DNA of 64,000 nucleotides from Ectobacillus funiculus (GCF_042429435.1 NZ_JBHMAF010000166.1), one strand, 5' to 3'. Positions 1 to 8,655 are shown, counted from the stretch's first letter. Notes: generated from the letters alone by a model not told the origin. Numbers and translations are program-made.

Positions 1-1
1 T

Positions 2-445
2 AAGAATTATCAAAAACAAGTACGTAAATACCAAAAGGTCATGGCAAAGGTAAAAAATAAAAGAAGAGATACTCTCCACAAGATGACGAATCAGATAACC
101 AATGATTATCAGGCTGTTGTGGTAGAAGATATTGACTTGCGGAATTTGGCACAATGCTTACGTTTAGGGAAAAAGTTACATGACAACGGATTTGGGCTAT
201 TCCGCACGATACTCAAATACAAATGTGAAAGAAAAGGCAAATATTATATTGTTGCTGATAAATATTTCGCATCTAGTAAAATCTGTAATGGCTGTGGACA
301 TAAGAAAGATACACTTACATTATCCGAAAGGATATACAGATGTACCGAATGTGGTACAAAAACTGATAGAGATTATAATGCAGCACTTAACCTCAAGCAA
401 TACGGTACTCATGTTTTGAAGGAAATGAGCGTGTTGTCTGCATAA
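2..445 (+). CDS. tnpB: TnpB RNA-guided endonuclease, 3' part (cut by window edge)
   Basis: The reading frame is open to the first base, so this is the C-terminal ~148 residues of an IS200/IS605-type TnpB (OrfB). Visible are the RuvC-II glutamate in VVVEDIDLRNL, a four-cysteine zinc ribbon (CNGCG then CTECG), and the RuvC-III aspartate in DRDYNAALNL, so the catalytic C-terminus looks intact. TnpB is an RNA-guided DNA nuclease that acts with a guide RNA transcribed from the end of its own element. Whether the N-terminal half is intact lies outside the window. It is a different TnpB family from the 571-residue protein at 14.7 kb, which has no zinc ribbon. Confidence 0.9.
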   Translation, partial: KNYQKQVRKYQKVMAKVKNKRRDTLHKMTNQITNDYQAVVVEDIDLRNLAQCLRLGKKLHDNGFGLFRTILKYKCERKGKYYIVADKYFASSKICNGCGHKKDTLTLSERIYRCTECGTKTDRDYNAALNLKQYGTHVLKEMSVLSA

Positions 446-607
446 TGTGTATCAGTTTCCAAGTAGCGGTAGGGACGCCGCGAATGCAAGACTATGGACA
501 TGAACCGTTAGGTTTGTGAGTGAAGTAGTAATAAAAGAGAAAGATGTTGTTTGTCTCTCGAAGCCCCCACTTCAAGACGCGCAGCGGATAAGTGGTGGGT
601 AGTTCAC
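430..607 (+). ncRNA. Candidate omega-RNA and right end of the TnpB element
   Basis: The 160 bases after the tnpB stop hold no gene and finish in an imperfect hairpin (about 563-599, CCCCCACTT pairing with AAGTGGTGGG) followed by TAGTTCAC, the usual shape of an IS200/IS605 right end. Known TnpB guide RNAs are made from exactly this 3' region, so an omega-RNA whose guide begins near 608 is expected. The end position is inferred from the hairpin, and no transcript evidence is available. Confidence 0.6.
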
Positions 608-656
608 TTTAAGCTATAACCTTCTATCCTTTTCATACCAGTATTATAGCAAAAAA

Positions 657-718
657 GTTCCTAAAGGTAGGTATGTTTGTTGGGACGTTCTTAAAATAGA
701 TTTTGTACCTTTAGGAAC
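657..718. repeat. 13-bp perfect inverted repeat
   Basis: GTTCCTAAAGGTA (657-669) and TACCTTTAGGAAC (706-718) are perfect inverted copies with 36 bp between them, in otherwise gene-free DNA just outside the TnpB right end. They could be a hairpin, a protein site pair or a small element remnant; no gene is attached to them. Confidence 0.6.
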
Positions 719-751
719 TATACGGAGTATATAGTTTTATAGAATGTTCAG

Positions 752-814
752 GTGTTCCAAAAGGTATACCTTTTTGGACAACAAAAAAGAGATATCCACT
801 ATGGGGTATCTCTT
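752..814. terminator. Two adjacent hairpins
   Basis: A near-perfect palindrome around CCAAAAGGTATACCTTTTTGG (about 756-776) is followed by a hairpin AAGAGATATCC/GGGGTATCTCTT (787-814). They sit downstream of the minus-strand small gene ending at 881 and could terminate it. Fit to a classic intrinsic terminator is only fair. Confidence 0.4.
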
Positions 815-880
815 CAACTATTATTCTACTCCACACCCTTTATATACAATAGGCTATACCAAACGTGAGACTGTGATCAC

Positions 881-1087
881 TTATTCTCTATCATGAGAAA
901 GTAATGATGACTTAGTAAATCTAACCCGTACAATATTTGTTAATGTCAACTCTAGAATCCATATCAACCAAAGAGATACCGGAGCAAAAATCCAATTAGG
1001 AAGTAAGCTTTCCAGTACGACAAAAATAATGAATGAGATAACCGTAACGAGACAAGGAACCACCAGAACCTGTTTCATGCTACTCAT
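881..1087 (-). CDS. Small hypothetical membrane protein (68 aa)
   Basis: I do not recognise a family. The protein starts MSSMKQVLVV and has two hydrophobic stretches (roughly residues 6-26 and 32-50) separated by a short polar turn, so a two-helix membrane protein is likely. The ATG at 1087 is chosen because AGAGGAGA sits 6-8 bases upstream of it; an upstream in-frame GTG at 1093 overlaps that ribosome site and is unlikely. It stands alone on the minus strand, downstream of the glycosyltransferase gene but separated from it by a bidirectional terminator, so it is probably transcribed separately. Confidence 0.5.
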   Translation of the reverse strand: MSSMKQVLVVPCLVTVISFIIFVVLESLLPNWIFAPVSLWLIWILELTLTNIVRVRFTKSSLLSHDRE

Positions 1088-1342
1088 TCTCACTCTCCTC
1101 TAAAATAATATAGAGACAAGTAAATATACGACAAATATTGAAAAAATCCTCTAGGAGATTCTAGTACAACTATGATTTATTAGAAATATAGGACCTCAAT
1201 ACCCTTAAAATATTGAAAAACATTCCTTTAAAGTTAAAATTTATCATAAACCTCTTTTGACTTATAATATAAAGGAGAATAAATATAAAGATTAAAAGAA
1301 AAAGAGAATAGTATGTAATTACAAGTCTTTTATGGGAGTAGA

Positions 1343-1377
1343 AAACCGAGCATGGAGTTACCTATGCTCGGTTTTTC
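1343..1377. terminator. Bidirectional intrinsic terminator
   Basis: AAACCGAGCAT pairs with ATGCTCGGTTT around a 10-base loop, with T-runs on both sides. On the minus strand the stem overlaps the last six codons of the glycosyltransferase gene. Confidence 0.8.
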
Positions 1378-2341
1378 TTAATTTTACGTATCGTAATGAC
1401 AGGTTTTGCTCCTCATTCATACGATATGCTTCTTGTACAATATACAATGGACGGTTTTTCGCCTCGTCATAGATTCTTCCAATATATTCTCCTATTATTC
1501 CTAACATCATAAGAATAATACCATTAAAGAATAGCGTCGTCATAATGAGTGAAGACCACCCGGTGATTGTGGAATCAGTGAACAATTTTAAATACAAAAC
1601 AACTAGAATCCAGCCTATACTAAAAATGGAGAGTAGCATTCCTAGTAAACTAGCTATTTTCAGTGGTTTATATGAAAAAGATGTAATCCCATCCATGGAG
1701 AACTTCAGCATTTTCTTCAGGGGGTATTTGGTTTCTCCTGCGAAACGTTCATCACGTTCATATTCAATCGCCGTTTGTTTAAAGCCCACCCAGCTGACGA
1801 GTCCCCTTACAAAGCGGTTTCTCTCCTTCATTGAGGAAAGTTGGTCGCATACCCGGCGATCGATTAAACGGAAATCACCTGTGTCGAGCGGGATATCTAT
1901 GTCTGTTGAGGCTCGTAGCACCCGATAAAAGAGACGTGCTGTTTGCTTCTTAAAGAAAGTCTCTCCCTTCCGTTTTGTCCGTTTTGCATATACGACATCG
2001 AAGCCTTCTTGCCACTTTCTAATCATATCTAAAATAAGTTCTGGCGGATCTTGGAGGTCTGCATCAATGATGACGATAGCATTACCCTGTGCATAATCCA
2101 TTCCTGCGGTGACTGCGATTTGATGGCCGAAGTTCCGAGAAAAATCTAAATATTTCACAGTTACATCCTTCAACGCAATCTCTTTTAAAATATCCAGTGT
2201 CCGGTCACGGCTTCCGTCATTGACAAACAGTAATTCATATGCACCATCTGTCTGATCCATCACATTTTTCAAGCGTTTATAGGTTTCTTTTACTACTAAT
2301 TCCTCATTATAAACAGGAATTATAATAGAGTACTTTACCAT
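1358..2341 (-). CDS. ykoT: Family 2 glycosyltransferase, YkoT/GtrB-like (polyprenyl-phosphate sugar transfer)
   Basis: The 327-residue protein starts MVKYSIIIPVYNEE, the standard GT2 opening, has the metal/nucleotide motif DADLQDPP near residue 95, and ends with two membrane helices (about 230-255 and 265-290). This is the layout of DPM1/GtrB-type enzymes that load a sugar onto undecaprenyl phosphate at the inner membrane face. ATG 2341 has GGAGGA seven bases upstream; a longer frame reaching 2404 lacks such a site. In B. subtilis a similar gene (ykoT) neighbours ykoS, and here the divergent neighbour is a YkoS-like protein, which supports a joint role in surface glycan modification. The sugar is unknown. 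Confidence 0.85.
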   Translation of the reverse strand: MVKYSIIIPVYNEELVVKETYKRLKNVMDQTDGAYELLFVNDGSRDRTLDILKEIALKDVTVKYLDFSRNFGHQIAVTAGMDYAQGNAIVIIDADLQDPPELILDMIRKWQEGFDVVYAKRTKRKGETFFKKQTARLFYRVLRASTDIDIPLDTGDFRLIDRRVCDQLSSMKERNRFVRGLVSWVGFKQTAIEYERDERFAGETKYPLKKMLKFSMDGITSFSYKPLKIASLLGMLLSIFSIGWILVVLYLKLFTDSTITGWSSLIMTTLFFNGIILMMLGIIGEYIGRIYDEAKNRPLYIVQEAYRMNEEQNLSLRYVKLRKTEHR

Positions 2342-2404
2342 TATACGTCCTCCTACCGATATGTTCTGTATGAACTCTATGAATCCAACTCGAAAACTCC
2401 ACAT

Positions 2405-2460
2405 ATCACTAACTCTGTAACTTAGTGAACATTTGAACTGACCTGCTTTAAACGTGTTGT
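2405..2460. repeat. Direct repeat, copy 1 (flanks the ykoS-like gene)
   Basis: A ~55 bp stretch beginning ATCACTAACTCTG and containing TTGAACTGAC recurs in the same orientation at 4441-4495, at roughly three quarters identity. The two copies bracket the YkoS-like gene. Confidence 0.7.
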
Positions 2461-2500
2461 CGGAGCATTAGGATGGACTCATATAGCATAAAGAAAAAGA

Positions 2501-2539
2501 ATGAGAATCAAATGAAAATATTTTTCATCTGATTCTCAT
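2501..2539. terminator. 18-bp hairpin between divergent genes
   Basis: ATGAGAATCAAATGAAAA pairs with TTTTCATCTGATTCTCAT around a 3-base loop with one G-T-type mismatch. It lies between the divergent ykoT-like and ykoS-like genes, so it may be an operator or leader hairpin as well as a terminator. A Fur-type box was considered, but the match is poor. Confidence 0.45.
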
Positions 2540-2645
2540 AAAGGTAACGTACAATACAATCGATTATGACAAAAAGGAAAGGTTTGCATGAAGGGTTTGT
2601 TTAAAAAAGGGTCTCATCCTGTTTGGTAAGGTTGGTGTATTTGAT

Positions 2646-4340
2646 ATGGTTCGTTTGAAGGCTATACAAGATAAAGAGCATATAGCTATTATTGTTGCGT
2701 TTTTTTTCATTCTTCTGTATGTATCCCCTTTGTTTATTTTGGGAGAGGATGCCCATATACGTGTTCATGACAATATGGATTCCAATATTGCTTGGTATAA
2801 GGTATTAATTGACAGCGGACAGTTATTTGGTTCTGTGAATGCGACTATTCCCCAAATTATAAATGGTCTACCGAGAAATGCATTTGACTCTCAATTCAGT
2901 GGGATTGTTTGGCTACATGCGCTGTTTCCGACTATGATTGCGTATGCAATCAGTCAAGCAATAACACGAATTGTTGCGTTTATAGGGATGTACATGCTGC
3001 TAAAAACATACGTTGTGAAGGAACGTGACATGTATCTCATTCGGGTAGGTGTGTCGGCAGCGTTTGCGTTAACACCATTTTGGCCGTCGGGAATGCTGAG
3101 TACACTCGGGCATCCGCTTGCACTGTGGGCATTTTTAAATATTCGCAAGAAGAGTGATACATGGAGAGAGTGGACTGTACTTGCTCTTCTTCCATTCTAT
3201 TCAAGCTTTGTTCTCGGTTTCTTTTTCTTTCTAGCAGCGATGGGGGTTCTTTGGTTATATGATGTGATAACAATCCAAAAACGGAACTGGAAATTCTTTG
3301 GGAGTATTACGTTCATGACAGCAATCTTTCTTGGTACAGGGTATCGGCTCGTCTATTCTCTTATTGCGGGCGGGGAACCCATGAGCCGGAATGAATTTCT
3401 GGAGTCCACGTTGAACGTATGGCAAACGATGCGGCTAGCTTTTAAAAATTACGCATATGGTCATACCCATGTGATGACACTCCATACGGTTGTTATTCTT
3501 CCTGTATCTTTCGTGGTATTAGTGATTATCGCAATCAAAAACAGCTGGGGGAAGGGGCAGGGGCAGGAAAAAAGATTTGTATTCTTGTCTATTTTAAATG
3601 TGATGTTATCCATTTGGTACGCATGTTGGTTTTATAAGGGATGGCAGCCAATAAAGGATAAAATTTCATTTTTAAATACATTTAATTTTTCGCGGTTTCA
3701 CTTTTTGCGGCCGCTTGTTATTTATGTCAGCTTTGCGATTGCCTTGTCGATTTTGTGGCGGTTAGGAACAAGGTGGAAGAAGGTAGTTGCGGTTTGTCTT
3801 GTATTGCAGCTCTGTATCCTTGGCTATTTCAATGAAGAAATTCATTACAGTGACGAGCCGTCCTTTCGGCAATTTTATTCGGAGCACCTATTTCAAGAGA
3901 TTAAGAATTATATCGGGAAGCCGCAGCAGTCCTATCGTGTGGCGAGTATAGGGCTTCATCCAGCCATAGCCCAATATAATGGTTTCTACACAGTAGATAC
4001 ATATACGAATTTCTATCCGCTTTCCTATAAGTATCAATTTCGAGCTATCATCGCAAAGGAATTAGATAAAAGTCCTGTTCTGAAAGACTATTATGACCAT
4101 TGGGGAAATCGGGTTTACGTATTTGTAGCCGAATTAGGTAAACACTATGAGTTTCGAAAGAATTCTAAGAAAAAGATTTATCATTTGGATATCAATACAA
4201 AAGCATTCGAAGAACTAGGGGGACAGTATATTTTTTCATCTGTTCCGATTGTCAATGCACAGGCAAACCATCTCAAATTTTTAAAGGATTTTACTGATTC
4301 ACAGTCGGTATGGAAGATCTATCTATACCAGGCGGAATAA
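2646..4340 (+). CDS. ykoS: YkoS-like multipass membrane protein (DUF6044)
   Basis: A 564-residue protein with about ten hydrophobic segments in the first 390 residues (for example 13-33, 105-120, 180-205, 218-235, 285-300, 313-330, 355-375, 380-395), then a ~170-residue soluble C-terminal domain. Length and architecture match B. subtilis YkoS, a GT-C-like membrane protein next to glycosyltransferase YkoT. The early acidic motif HVHDNMDSN (here VHDNMDSNI, residues 41-49) fits the first extracytoplasmic loop of GT-C glycosyltransferases. I infer that it transfers the lipid-linked sugar made by the divergent YkoT-like protein onto an extracellular acceptor. The ribosome site is weak, so ATG 2646 is only the likeliest start. 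Confidence 0.75.
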   Translation: MVRLKAIQDKEHIAIIVAFFFILLYVSPLFILGEDAHIRVHDNMDSNIAWYKVLIDSGQLFGSVNATIPQIINGLPRNAFDSQFSGIVWLHALFPTMIAYAISQAITRIVAFIGMYMLLKTYVVKERDMYLIRVGVSAAFALTPFWPSGMLSTLGHPLALWAFLNIRKKSDTWREWTVLALLPFYSSFVLGFFFFLAAMGVLWLYDVITIQKRNWKFFGSITFMTAIFLGTGYRLVYSLIAGGEPMSRNEFLESTLNVWQTMRLAFKNYAYGHTHVMTLHTVVILPVSFVVLVIIAIKNSWGKGQGQEKRFVFLSILNVMLSIWYACWFYKGWQPIKDKISFLNTFNFSRFHFLRPLVIYVSFAIALSILWRLGTRWKKVVAVCLVLQLCILGYFNEEIHYSDEPSFRQFYSEHLFQEIKNYIGKPQQSYRVASIGLHPAIAQYNGFYTVDTYTNFYPLSYKYQFRAIIAKELDKSPVLKDYYDHWGNRVYVFVAELGKHYEFRKNSKKKIYHLDINTKAFEELGGQYIFSSVPIVNAQANHLKFLKDFTDSQSVWKIYLYQAE

Positions 4341-4372
4341 AAAGAAACTAAATGTCGTTCCAATTTAGTATG

Positions 4373-4406
4373 AAAATAGCTTGGGGTATTTTCCAAGCTA
4401 TTTTTT
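4373..4406 (+). terminator. Intrinsic terminator after ykoS-like gene
   Basis: AAAATAGCTTGG pairs with CCAAGCTATTTT and is followed by a six-T run. Confidence 0.9.
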
Positions 4407-4440
4407 GGGTATATATAAATTTAAATAGAAAATCCGACAA

Positions 4441-4495
4441 ATCACTAACTCTGCAACTCAGTAAATACTTGAACTGACTCCGCTCAAATGTGTTC
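4441..4495. repeat. Direct repeat, copy 2
   Basis: Matches 2405-2460 (ATCACTAACTCTGCAACTCAGT here). The bases TTGACCCCGCCT near 52483 and TTTAACTGACCCGCT near 5961 resemble its core and may be further decayed copies. Confidence 0.6.
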
Positions 4496-4708
4496 CTAGA
4501 ACTGAACTATGCTAACTCCAATATGGCTGAAAACCTTGTTTCTTATTTAATTTTAATGCGAATTTTAATGTATCTTCAGAATTTTTTAATACTAATGGAG
4601 TACAGTTAAAGGGCTGTCTTTATAAAATTTTTGTTTTCTTGAACAATTTAGCATACATGTATGACTAAATAACTACCTATTCATTCAAAGGGAGAGTGGA
4701 ACTTATCG

Positions 4709-4978
4709 ATGGAGCATTATGAACAAATTCAGGACAATGGTAAGAAAATTCGACAGCTGATGAATAAGGTTCCAGAAATCACTGCTCTTTTCTAGATTAC
4801 TAAGGTACTGACTACTGGAATGGGCGAGGCATTCTCTGACTATCTAGTGAATCATATGAATCCTATACTTGCAGTAGCTTTTACAGCGATTGTCTTAGTA
4901 GCCTCATTGGTGTTGCAATTCTCGATGCATCGGTATGTAGCATGGATTTATTGGTTAGTTGTTGTGGTGGTCAGTATA
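4709..4978 (+). pseudogene. Membrane protein remnant (COG4705-like), stop codon and 3' deletion
   Basis: From ATG 4709 the frame reads MEHYEQIQDNGKKIRQLMNK, then VPEITALF, a TAG stop at 4793, then ITKVLTTGMGEAFSDYLVNH and two more membrane segments in the same frame. Family members as I remember them have tryptophan (TGG) where this TAG stands, so a single nonsense mutation is likely. After VVVVVSI the family sequence ends abruptly and the frame runs into the antisense of a response-regulator gene. The gene is therefore broken twice: an internal stop and a deletion of its 3' end. Confidence 0.75.
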
Positions 4979-4979
4979 C

Positions 4980-5108
4980 TTCCAGGTATTCTAAGCCCTC
5001 CAATCCGTCGGCTGCTTTCAGTACGTTATATCCCTCATTTGTTAGATAAATTCCGATTAAATCACGTATTTCCTTTTCATCATCAATAATTAGAATGGTT
5101 TCTTGCAT
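4980..5108 (-). pseudogene. Response regulator 5' fragment (OmpR/VanR-like receiver)
   Basis: On the minus strand, ATG 5108 with AAAGGAGAGG upstream opens MQETILIIDDEKEIRDLIGI and continues through YLTNEGYNVLKAADGLEGLE, a textbook start of an OmpR-family receiver with its two acidic pocket aspartates. The sequence stops after about 40 residues, before the phosphorylated aspartate and the DNA-binding domain, where it joins the membrane-protein remnant. A deletion has removed the rest and probably the partner kinase gene. Its divergent neighbour is the envelope operon starting at 5290, so it may once have controlled that operon. Confidence 0.85.
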
Positions 5109-5150
5109 CTAAACCTCTCCTTTCTAATGCCTAAAGTGTACTCTATTCCT

Positions 5151-5243
5151 CTTAAGAAAAGACAATAGAAATTCTGAAGTTTTTCTTAAGATTTGCCTTT
5201 ACTATTAAGAAAATCTTAAGAAAGAATGGTATGTTTCCTTAAG
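5151..5243. promoter_or_regulatory. Cluster of CTTAAG/TTAAGAAA sites in front of the envelope operon
   Basis: CTTAAG occurs at 5151, 5185, 5215 and 5238. TTAAGAAAATC directly followed by TTAAGAAAGAA (5205-5226) is an 11-bp direct repeat, the geometry bound by OmpR/PhoB-family regulators. The array lies between the response regulator remnant and the divergent PAP2 gene. Confidence 0.55.
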
Positions 5244-5289
5244 AAGTTTTTTGTAACATACATACAGACACACCAGGAGGAAATCGAAG

Positions 5290-5952
5290 ATGAATAAAAA
5301 ATGGAAAATAGTCGCCATGCTTTGTTTTTTGTTGAGTATTCCAGCAATGATGTTGGTTTATCCATACTTAAATACACCCGCTCGCGGAGTTCATACGCTT
5401 ATTACAAGTTTAGATAATGCCATTCCTGTTATGAAATGGTTTGTGATTCCTTATGTTGCATGGGTTGGTTATTTAACCGTAACGTTAGTTTACTTTTGTT
5501 TTAAAGGTTCTACATTTGCATTTAAAACGATTCTTGTTTTTGATCTGGGATTATTAGCATGCTTTACCATTTATTATTTTTATCAAACAGTAGGTCCTGT
5601 ACGCCCTGAGATAATAGGTGATGATTTCCTGTCGCAAATATTACAGTACGTTTATAAAATTGATCAACCTTACAATTGCTTTCCAAGTATTCATGTGATG
5701 AGCAGCTATTTAATGATACGCACCATCCGGAATTGTTCGTGGAAAAAATGGTGGATCCAGTGGGGAATTAGATGTTTCTTAATCTCCATCATCCTTGCTA
5801 CCTTGTTTATAAAACAACATGTGCTTATGGATGTGTTTGCTGCCATTTTATTGGTTGAATGCTTATTTAAAATAGTAGACGTTGTACATGGTTGGTTGTT
5901 AGTACCGAAACGAAGCGTTAAACCTGTTGCCAAGAAGTCTTTTTCCGTATAG
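5290..5952 (+). CDS. PAP2-family membrane phosphatase
   Basis: A 220-residue integral membrane protein with about six helices. The PAP2 active-site pieces are visible: CFPSIHVMSS (PSxH motif, residues ~137-146) and KQHVLMDVF (HxxxD motif, ~178-186), in the arrangement of the PAP2_3/inositolphosphotransferase-like branch. It probably hydrolyses or transfers a phosphate group on a lipid such as phosphatidate, undecaprenyl diphosphate or a phosphoglycolipid at the outer membrane face. Start ATG 5290 follows AGGAGG. It is first in a run of four same-strand genes (5290-8655), all plausibly acting on lipid or cell-envelope substrates. Confidence 0.88.
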   Translation: MNKKWKIVAMLCFLLSIPAMMLVYPYLNTPARGVHTLITSLDNAIPVMKWFVIPYVAWVGYLTVTLVYFCFKGSTFAFKTILVFDLGLLACFTIYYFYQTVGPVRPEIIGDDFLSQILQYVYKIDQPYNCFPSIHVMSSYLMIRTIRNCSWKKWWIQWGIRCFLISIILATLFIKQHVLMDVFAAILLVECLFKIVDVVHGWLLVPKRSVKPVAKKSFSV

Positions 5953-6035
5953 CCAGGATTGTTTAACTGACCCGCTGGTAATGCGGGAGGCACGAGCCTA
6001 ATTATAAAATACTATATTAAGGGGAGTGGAGAGAA

Positions 6036-7208
6036 ATGAACGTATTAAATAAAGGGAAAGTTTTAATTCTTACCGGGAATTATGGAGATGGTCATATTCA
6101 AGTAGCCCAAGCTCTTTACGATGCAATAGAAATTAGATATCCAACATTAGAGCCTGTGATTTTTGACTTTATGGAATGGGTTCATCCTTTAACCAATCAG
6201 TTTAGTCGTTTCCTATACCTCCAGGGAGTGAAAAAATTCCCGCAGTTGTATGGGTATATCTATCAAAAAACAAGACGAGTGAACAAATTATCGAATTTGA
6301 TGAAAACTATTTTGTCTACTGGAGTCGGAAGGATGCTTAAGTTGATTGAAGAAATACAGCCAACAGTCGTAGTGAGTACGTTCCCATTGGCTGCTGCTGT
6401 CATGTCAAAATTAAAATCATATGGTTTAACGGATATCCCTACGGTAACAACGATTACAGACCATACTGACCATAGCTGCTGGATCTATCCTTTCACAGAT
6501 CAATATATCGTAGGCTCAGGTGTTGTCCGTGATTCTTTAAAAAGTTTAGGTGTTGAAGAAAGTCGGATTGCAGTAACTGGGATCCCTATTCGTCAGCAAT
6601 TTTCTCAAACCTTTCAACGAGAGGAAATTCTTAAGAAGTACGGTTTAGATCCTCATTTGCCAACCTTATTAATGATGGGCGGCGGATGTGGTATGATTGG
6701 GGATGGAAATTCTACCATTCAGGAGATTGATGCGTTACCAGAGCCAATCCAATTGATTATTGTTTGTGGACATAATGAAAAACTCCGTTTGGAATTGAAG
6801 GAAAAGCTAAAAGGTTCCAAACATCGTATCTATCTTACTGGTTATATTAATTACATCCATGAATTGATGGTCATATCCGATCTTATGATTACAAAGCCAG
6901 GAGGGGTTACCACCTTTGAAGCAATTGCCATGGAATTGCCGATGCTGCTTTATAAGCCTATCCCTGGTCAAGAACAGGATAACGCGAAATTTTTAGTCTG
7001 TTTAGGAGTGGCTGTACAAGCCGAAACCAGTCAAGATTTGATGAAGCATATTTCTAATTTATTGAACAATAAAGAACTACTTCAACAGATGAGGGAAAAT
7101 TCTAAACAGTTTCATCCAAAAGAATCGGCGTTTGCATCGGTTGAAGTAATTCTGAATACGAAACAGGACTATAATCGTTTGATTGACTTAATGTATACGT
7201 TTGGTTGA
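6036..7208 (+). CDS. MGDG-synthase-type glycosyltransferase (UgtP-like)
   Basis: A 390-residue GT28-fold enzyme. The N-terminal part has LTGNYGDGHIQVAQAL, the monogalactosyldiacylglycerol-synthase domain signature, and the C-terminal part has the donor-binding region ITKPGGVTTFEAIAMELPML (about 293-312). Relatives such as UgtP move glucose from UDP-glucose to diacylglycerol at the cytoplasmic face. It follows the PAP2 gene by 83 bp with its own GGGGAG site. PAP2 could supply diacylglycerol from phosphatidate for this enzyme, which is an inference from context. The true acceptor may instead be another lipid. Confidence 0.85.
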   Translation: MNVLNKGKVLILTGNYGDGHIQVAQALYDAIEIRYPTLEPVIFDFMEWVHPLTNQFSRFLYLQGVKKFPQLYGYIYQKTRRVNKLSNLMKTILSTGVGRMLKLIEEIQPTVVVSTFPLAAAVMSKLKSYGLTDIPTVTTITDHTDHSCWIYPFTDQYIVGSGVVRDSLKSLGVEESRIAVTGIPIRQQFSQTFQREEILKKYGLDPHLPTLLMMGGGCGMIGDGNSTIQEIDALPEPIQLIIVCGHNEKLRLELKEKLKGSKHRIYLTGYINYIHELMVISDLMITKPGGVTTFEAIAMELPMLLYKPIPGQEQDNAKFLVCLGVAVQAETSQDLMKHISNLLNNKELLQQMRENSKQFHPKESAFASVEVILNTKQDYNRLIDLMYTFG

Positions 7209-7231
7209 TAAGTCAAGAAAAGGAGTGGATT

Positions 7232-7894
7232 ATGGAAAATATCTTATCAGAACCATACATGGAAAAAAAATCACTGGCAGCTCGTTCTCTATCCATTGGA
7301 AGTTTGATATTCTTCTTACTTTTTACAGGATTTTATTTGTATTGTCTTCATACAGGTACTGCAAAAGTATGGCTTGAATCGATCCACCATCTAGGTTTAT
7401 TAGGGATTGTTATAGGTATTATCATTCAAACATTCGTAAATGTCATACCTGTACCAGGGGAATTTGTCTCTCTGTTTATGATCGAAATATATGGACCAGT
7501 TGCAGGAGGAATCTATTCTTGGATCGGTGGGATTTTAGGAGCCATTGTTGCGTATTATCTCTCCAATTGGATCGCGCGCCCAATCATTGAGCCATTGGTA
7601 AAGCCTTATTTGGGGAAAATCGATCGTTGGTTACAAAAAAATGGTGATTTAGGGCTGTTGATTATCCGTTTTGTCCCATTGGTGCCTTATCATTTTATCA
7701 ATTATGGTGCAGGAATATTGAGAGCAAACAAAAGGGCATTTATATGGACAACTGCTTTAGGTATATTGCCTTATACGATATCAGTGAGCACCCTTTTTGC
7801 AGGGGTGCGTCATGGAAGTTTAATTCCTTTTATTATTGGGGGTGGACTTTTCATTTTGTCCTCCATTCTAAGTATAGCTTTACGAAAAAGATAG
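7232..7894 (+). CDS. VTT/DedA-superfamily membrane protein (TVP38/TMEM64 type)
   Basis: A 220-residue membrane protein with the VTT core: PVPGEFVSLFMIEIYGPVAG, then GGILGAIVAYYLSNWIARP, and RFVPLVPYHFINYGAG with the conserved arginine and prolines, ending in two helices. DedA/VTT proteins are lipid scramblases or carriers; some bacterial members recycle undecaprenyl phosphate. ATG 7232 is chosen for AAAGGAG six bases upstream; the frame itself opens at a TTG at 7205 inside the preceding gene. Tight spacing (23 bp) suggests co-transcription with the glycosyltransferase. Confidence 0.85.
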   Translation: MENILSEPYMEKKSLAARSLSIGSLIFFLLFTGFYLYCLHTGTAKVWLESIHHLGLLGIVIGIIIQTFVNVIPVPGEFVSLFMIEIYGPVAGGIYSWIGGILGAIVAYYLSNWIARPIIEPLVKPYLGKIDRWLQKNGDLGLLIIRFVPLVPYHFINYGAGILRANKRAFIWTTALGILPYTISVSTLFAGVRHGSLIPFIIGGGLFILSSILSIALRKR

Positions 7895-7965
7895 ATTAAG
7901 TGCTTAAAATTTCTCTATAATGATACAAATTAGTACAACAAGGGACGAAGGGAGAAAACCAGGAA

Positions 7966-8655
7966 ATGACTAAGATTTTATTACTACTGTTGGTATTCCT
8001 ATCATTTTATTGGTTCATACCATTCCTTCTTACTGCCGGTGCAGGTATTGGGGTACTAAAAAGGAAAGAGAATACTGAAAAATTAGCGTTTACTTTTGAT
8101 GATGGACCAAATCCTATTTATACGCCTATGTTATTGGATTTGTTAAAACAGCATAATATTAAAGCGACGTTTTTTGTCGTCGGTTCTAAAGCGGAAAAGT
8201 ATCCGGAGCTTATTGGAAGAATTCACGCTGAAGGACATTTAATTGGATTACACAATTACGTGCATAAATCCAACTGGGTAATGAGTCCCTGGACCATTCA
8301 TCGTCATTTAAGAAAAAGTGCAACCATTATTGAAAAAATTACTGGAGAGCGTCCTGTCTATTATCGTCCGCCATGGGGGTTATTAAATTTATGGGATTTG
8401 CTGCTAATGAAACAGTATAAGATTATCCATTGGTCAGTTATGGCGGAAGACTGGAGCGATAAGGGAGGCAGCGAAAAAATAGAAAAAAGACTGTTACAGA
8501 ATATAAAAAAAGGGGATGTTATTCTTTTACATGATTGTGGAGAAACAATAGGAGCTGATAAATCTGCACCAATGAACACCATCAATGCATTAAAAAACGT
8601 TTTTAAAGAACTATCCAACCGAAGTATATCTTGTGTAAGAATTGATGAATTGTAG
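7966..8655 (+). CDS. Polysaccharide deacetylase (NodB fold), membrane anchored
   Basis: A 229-residue protein with an N-terminal uncleaved hydrophobic anchor (residues 1-25) and the NodB catalytic motifs in order: TFDDGPNP (metal-binding Asp pair, ~44-51), HNYVH (metal histidines, ~87-91), RPPWG (~124-128), and LLHD (~183-186). Such enzymes remove N-acetyl groups from peptidoglycan, teichoic-acid-linker or other amino sugars outside the membrane. It is the last of the four-gene run and its substrate may be the glycan or glycolipid handled by its neighbours. Confidence 0.9.
   Translation: MTKILLLLLVFLSFYWFIPFLLTAGAGIGVLKRKENTEKLAFTFDDGPNPIYTPMLLDLLKQHNIKATFFVVGSKAEKYPELIGRIHAEGHLIGLHNYVHKSNWVMSPWTIHRHLRKSATIIEKITGERPVYYRPPWGLLNLWDLLLMKQYKIIHWSVMAEDWSDKGGSEKIEKRLLQNIKKGDVILLHDCGETIGADKSAPMNTINALKNVFKELSNRSISCVRIDEL

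Noticed and set aside
2501..2539. Fur box
   Set aside because: The palindrome shares GAATC/GATTC but not the TGATAAT core; it looks like a plain hairpin.
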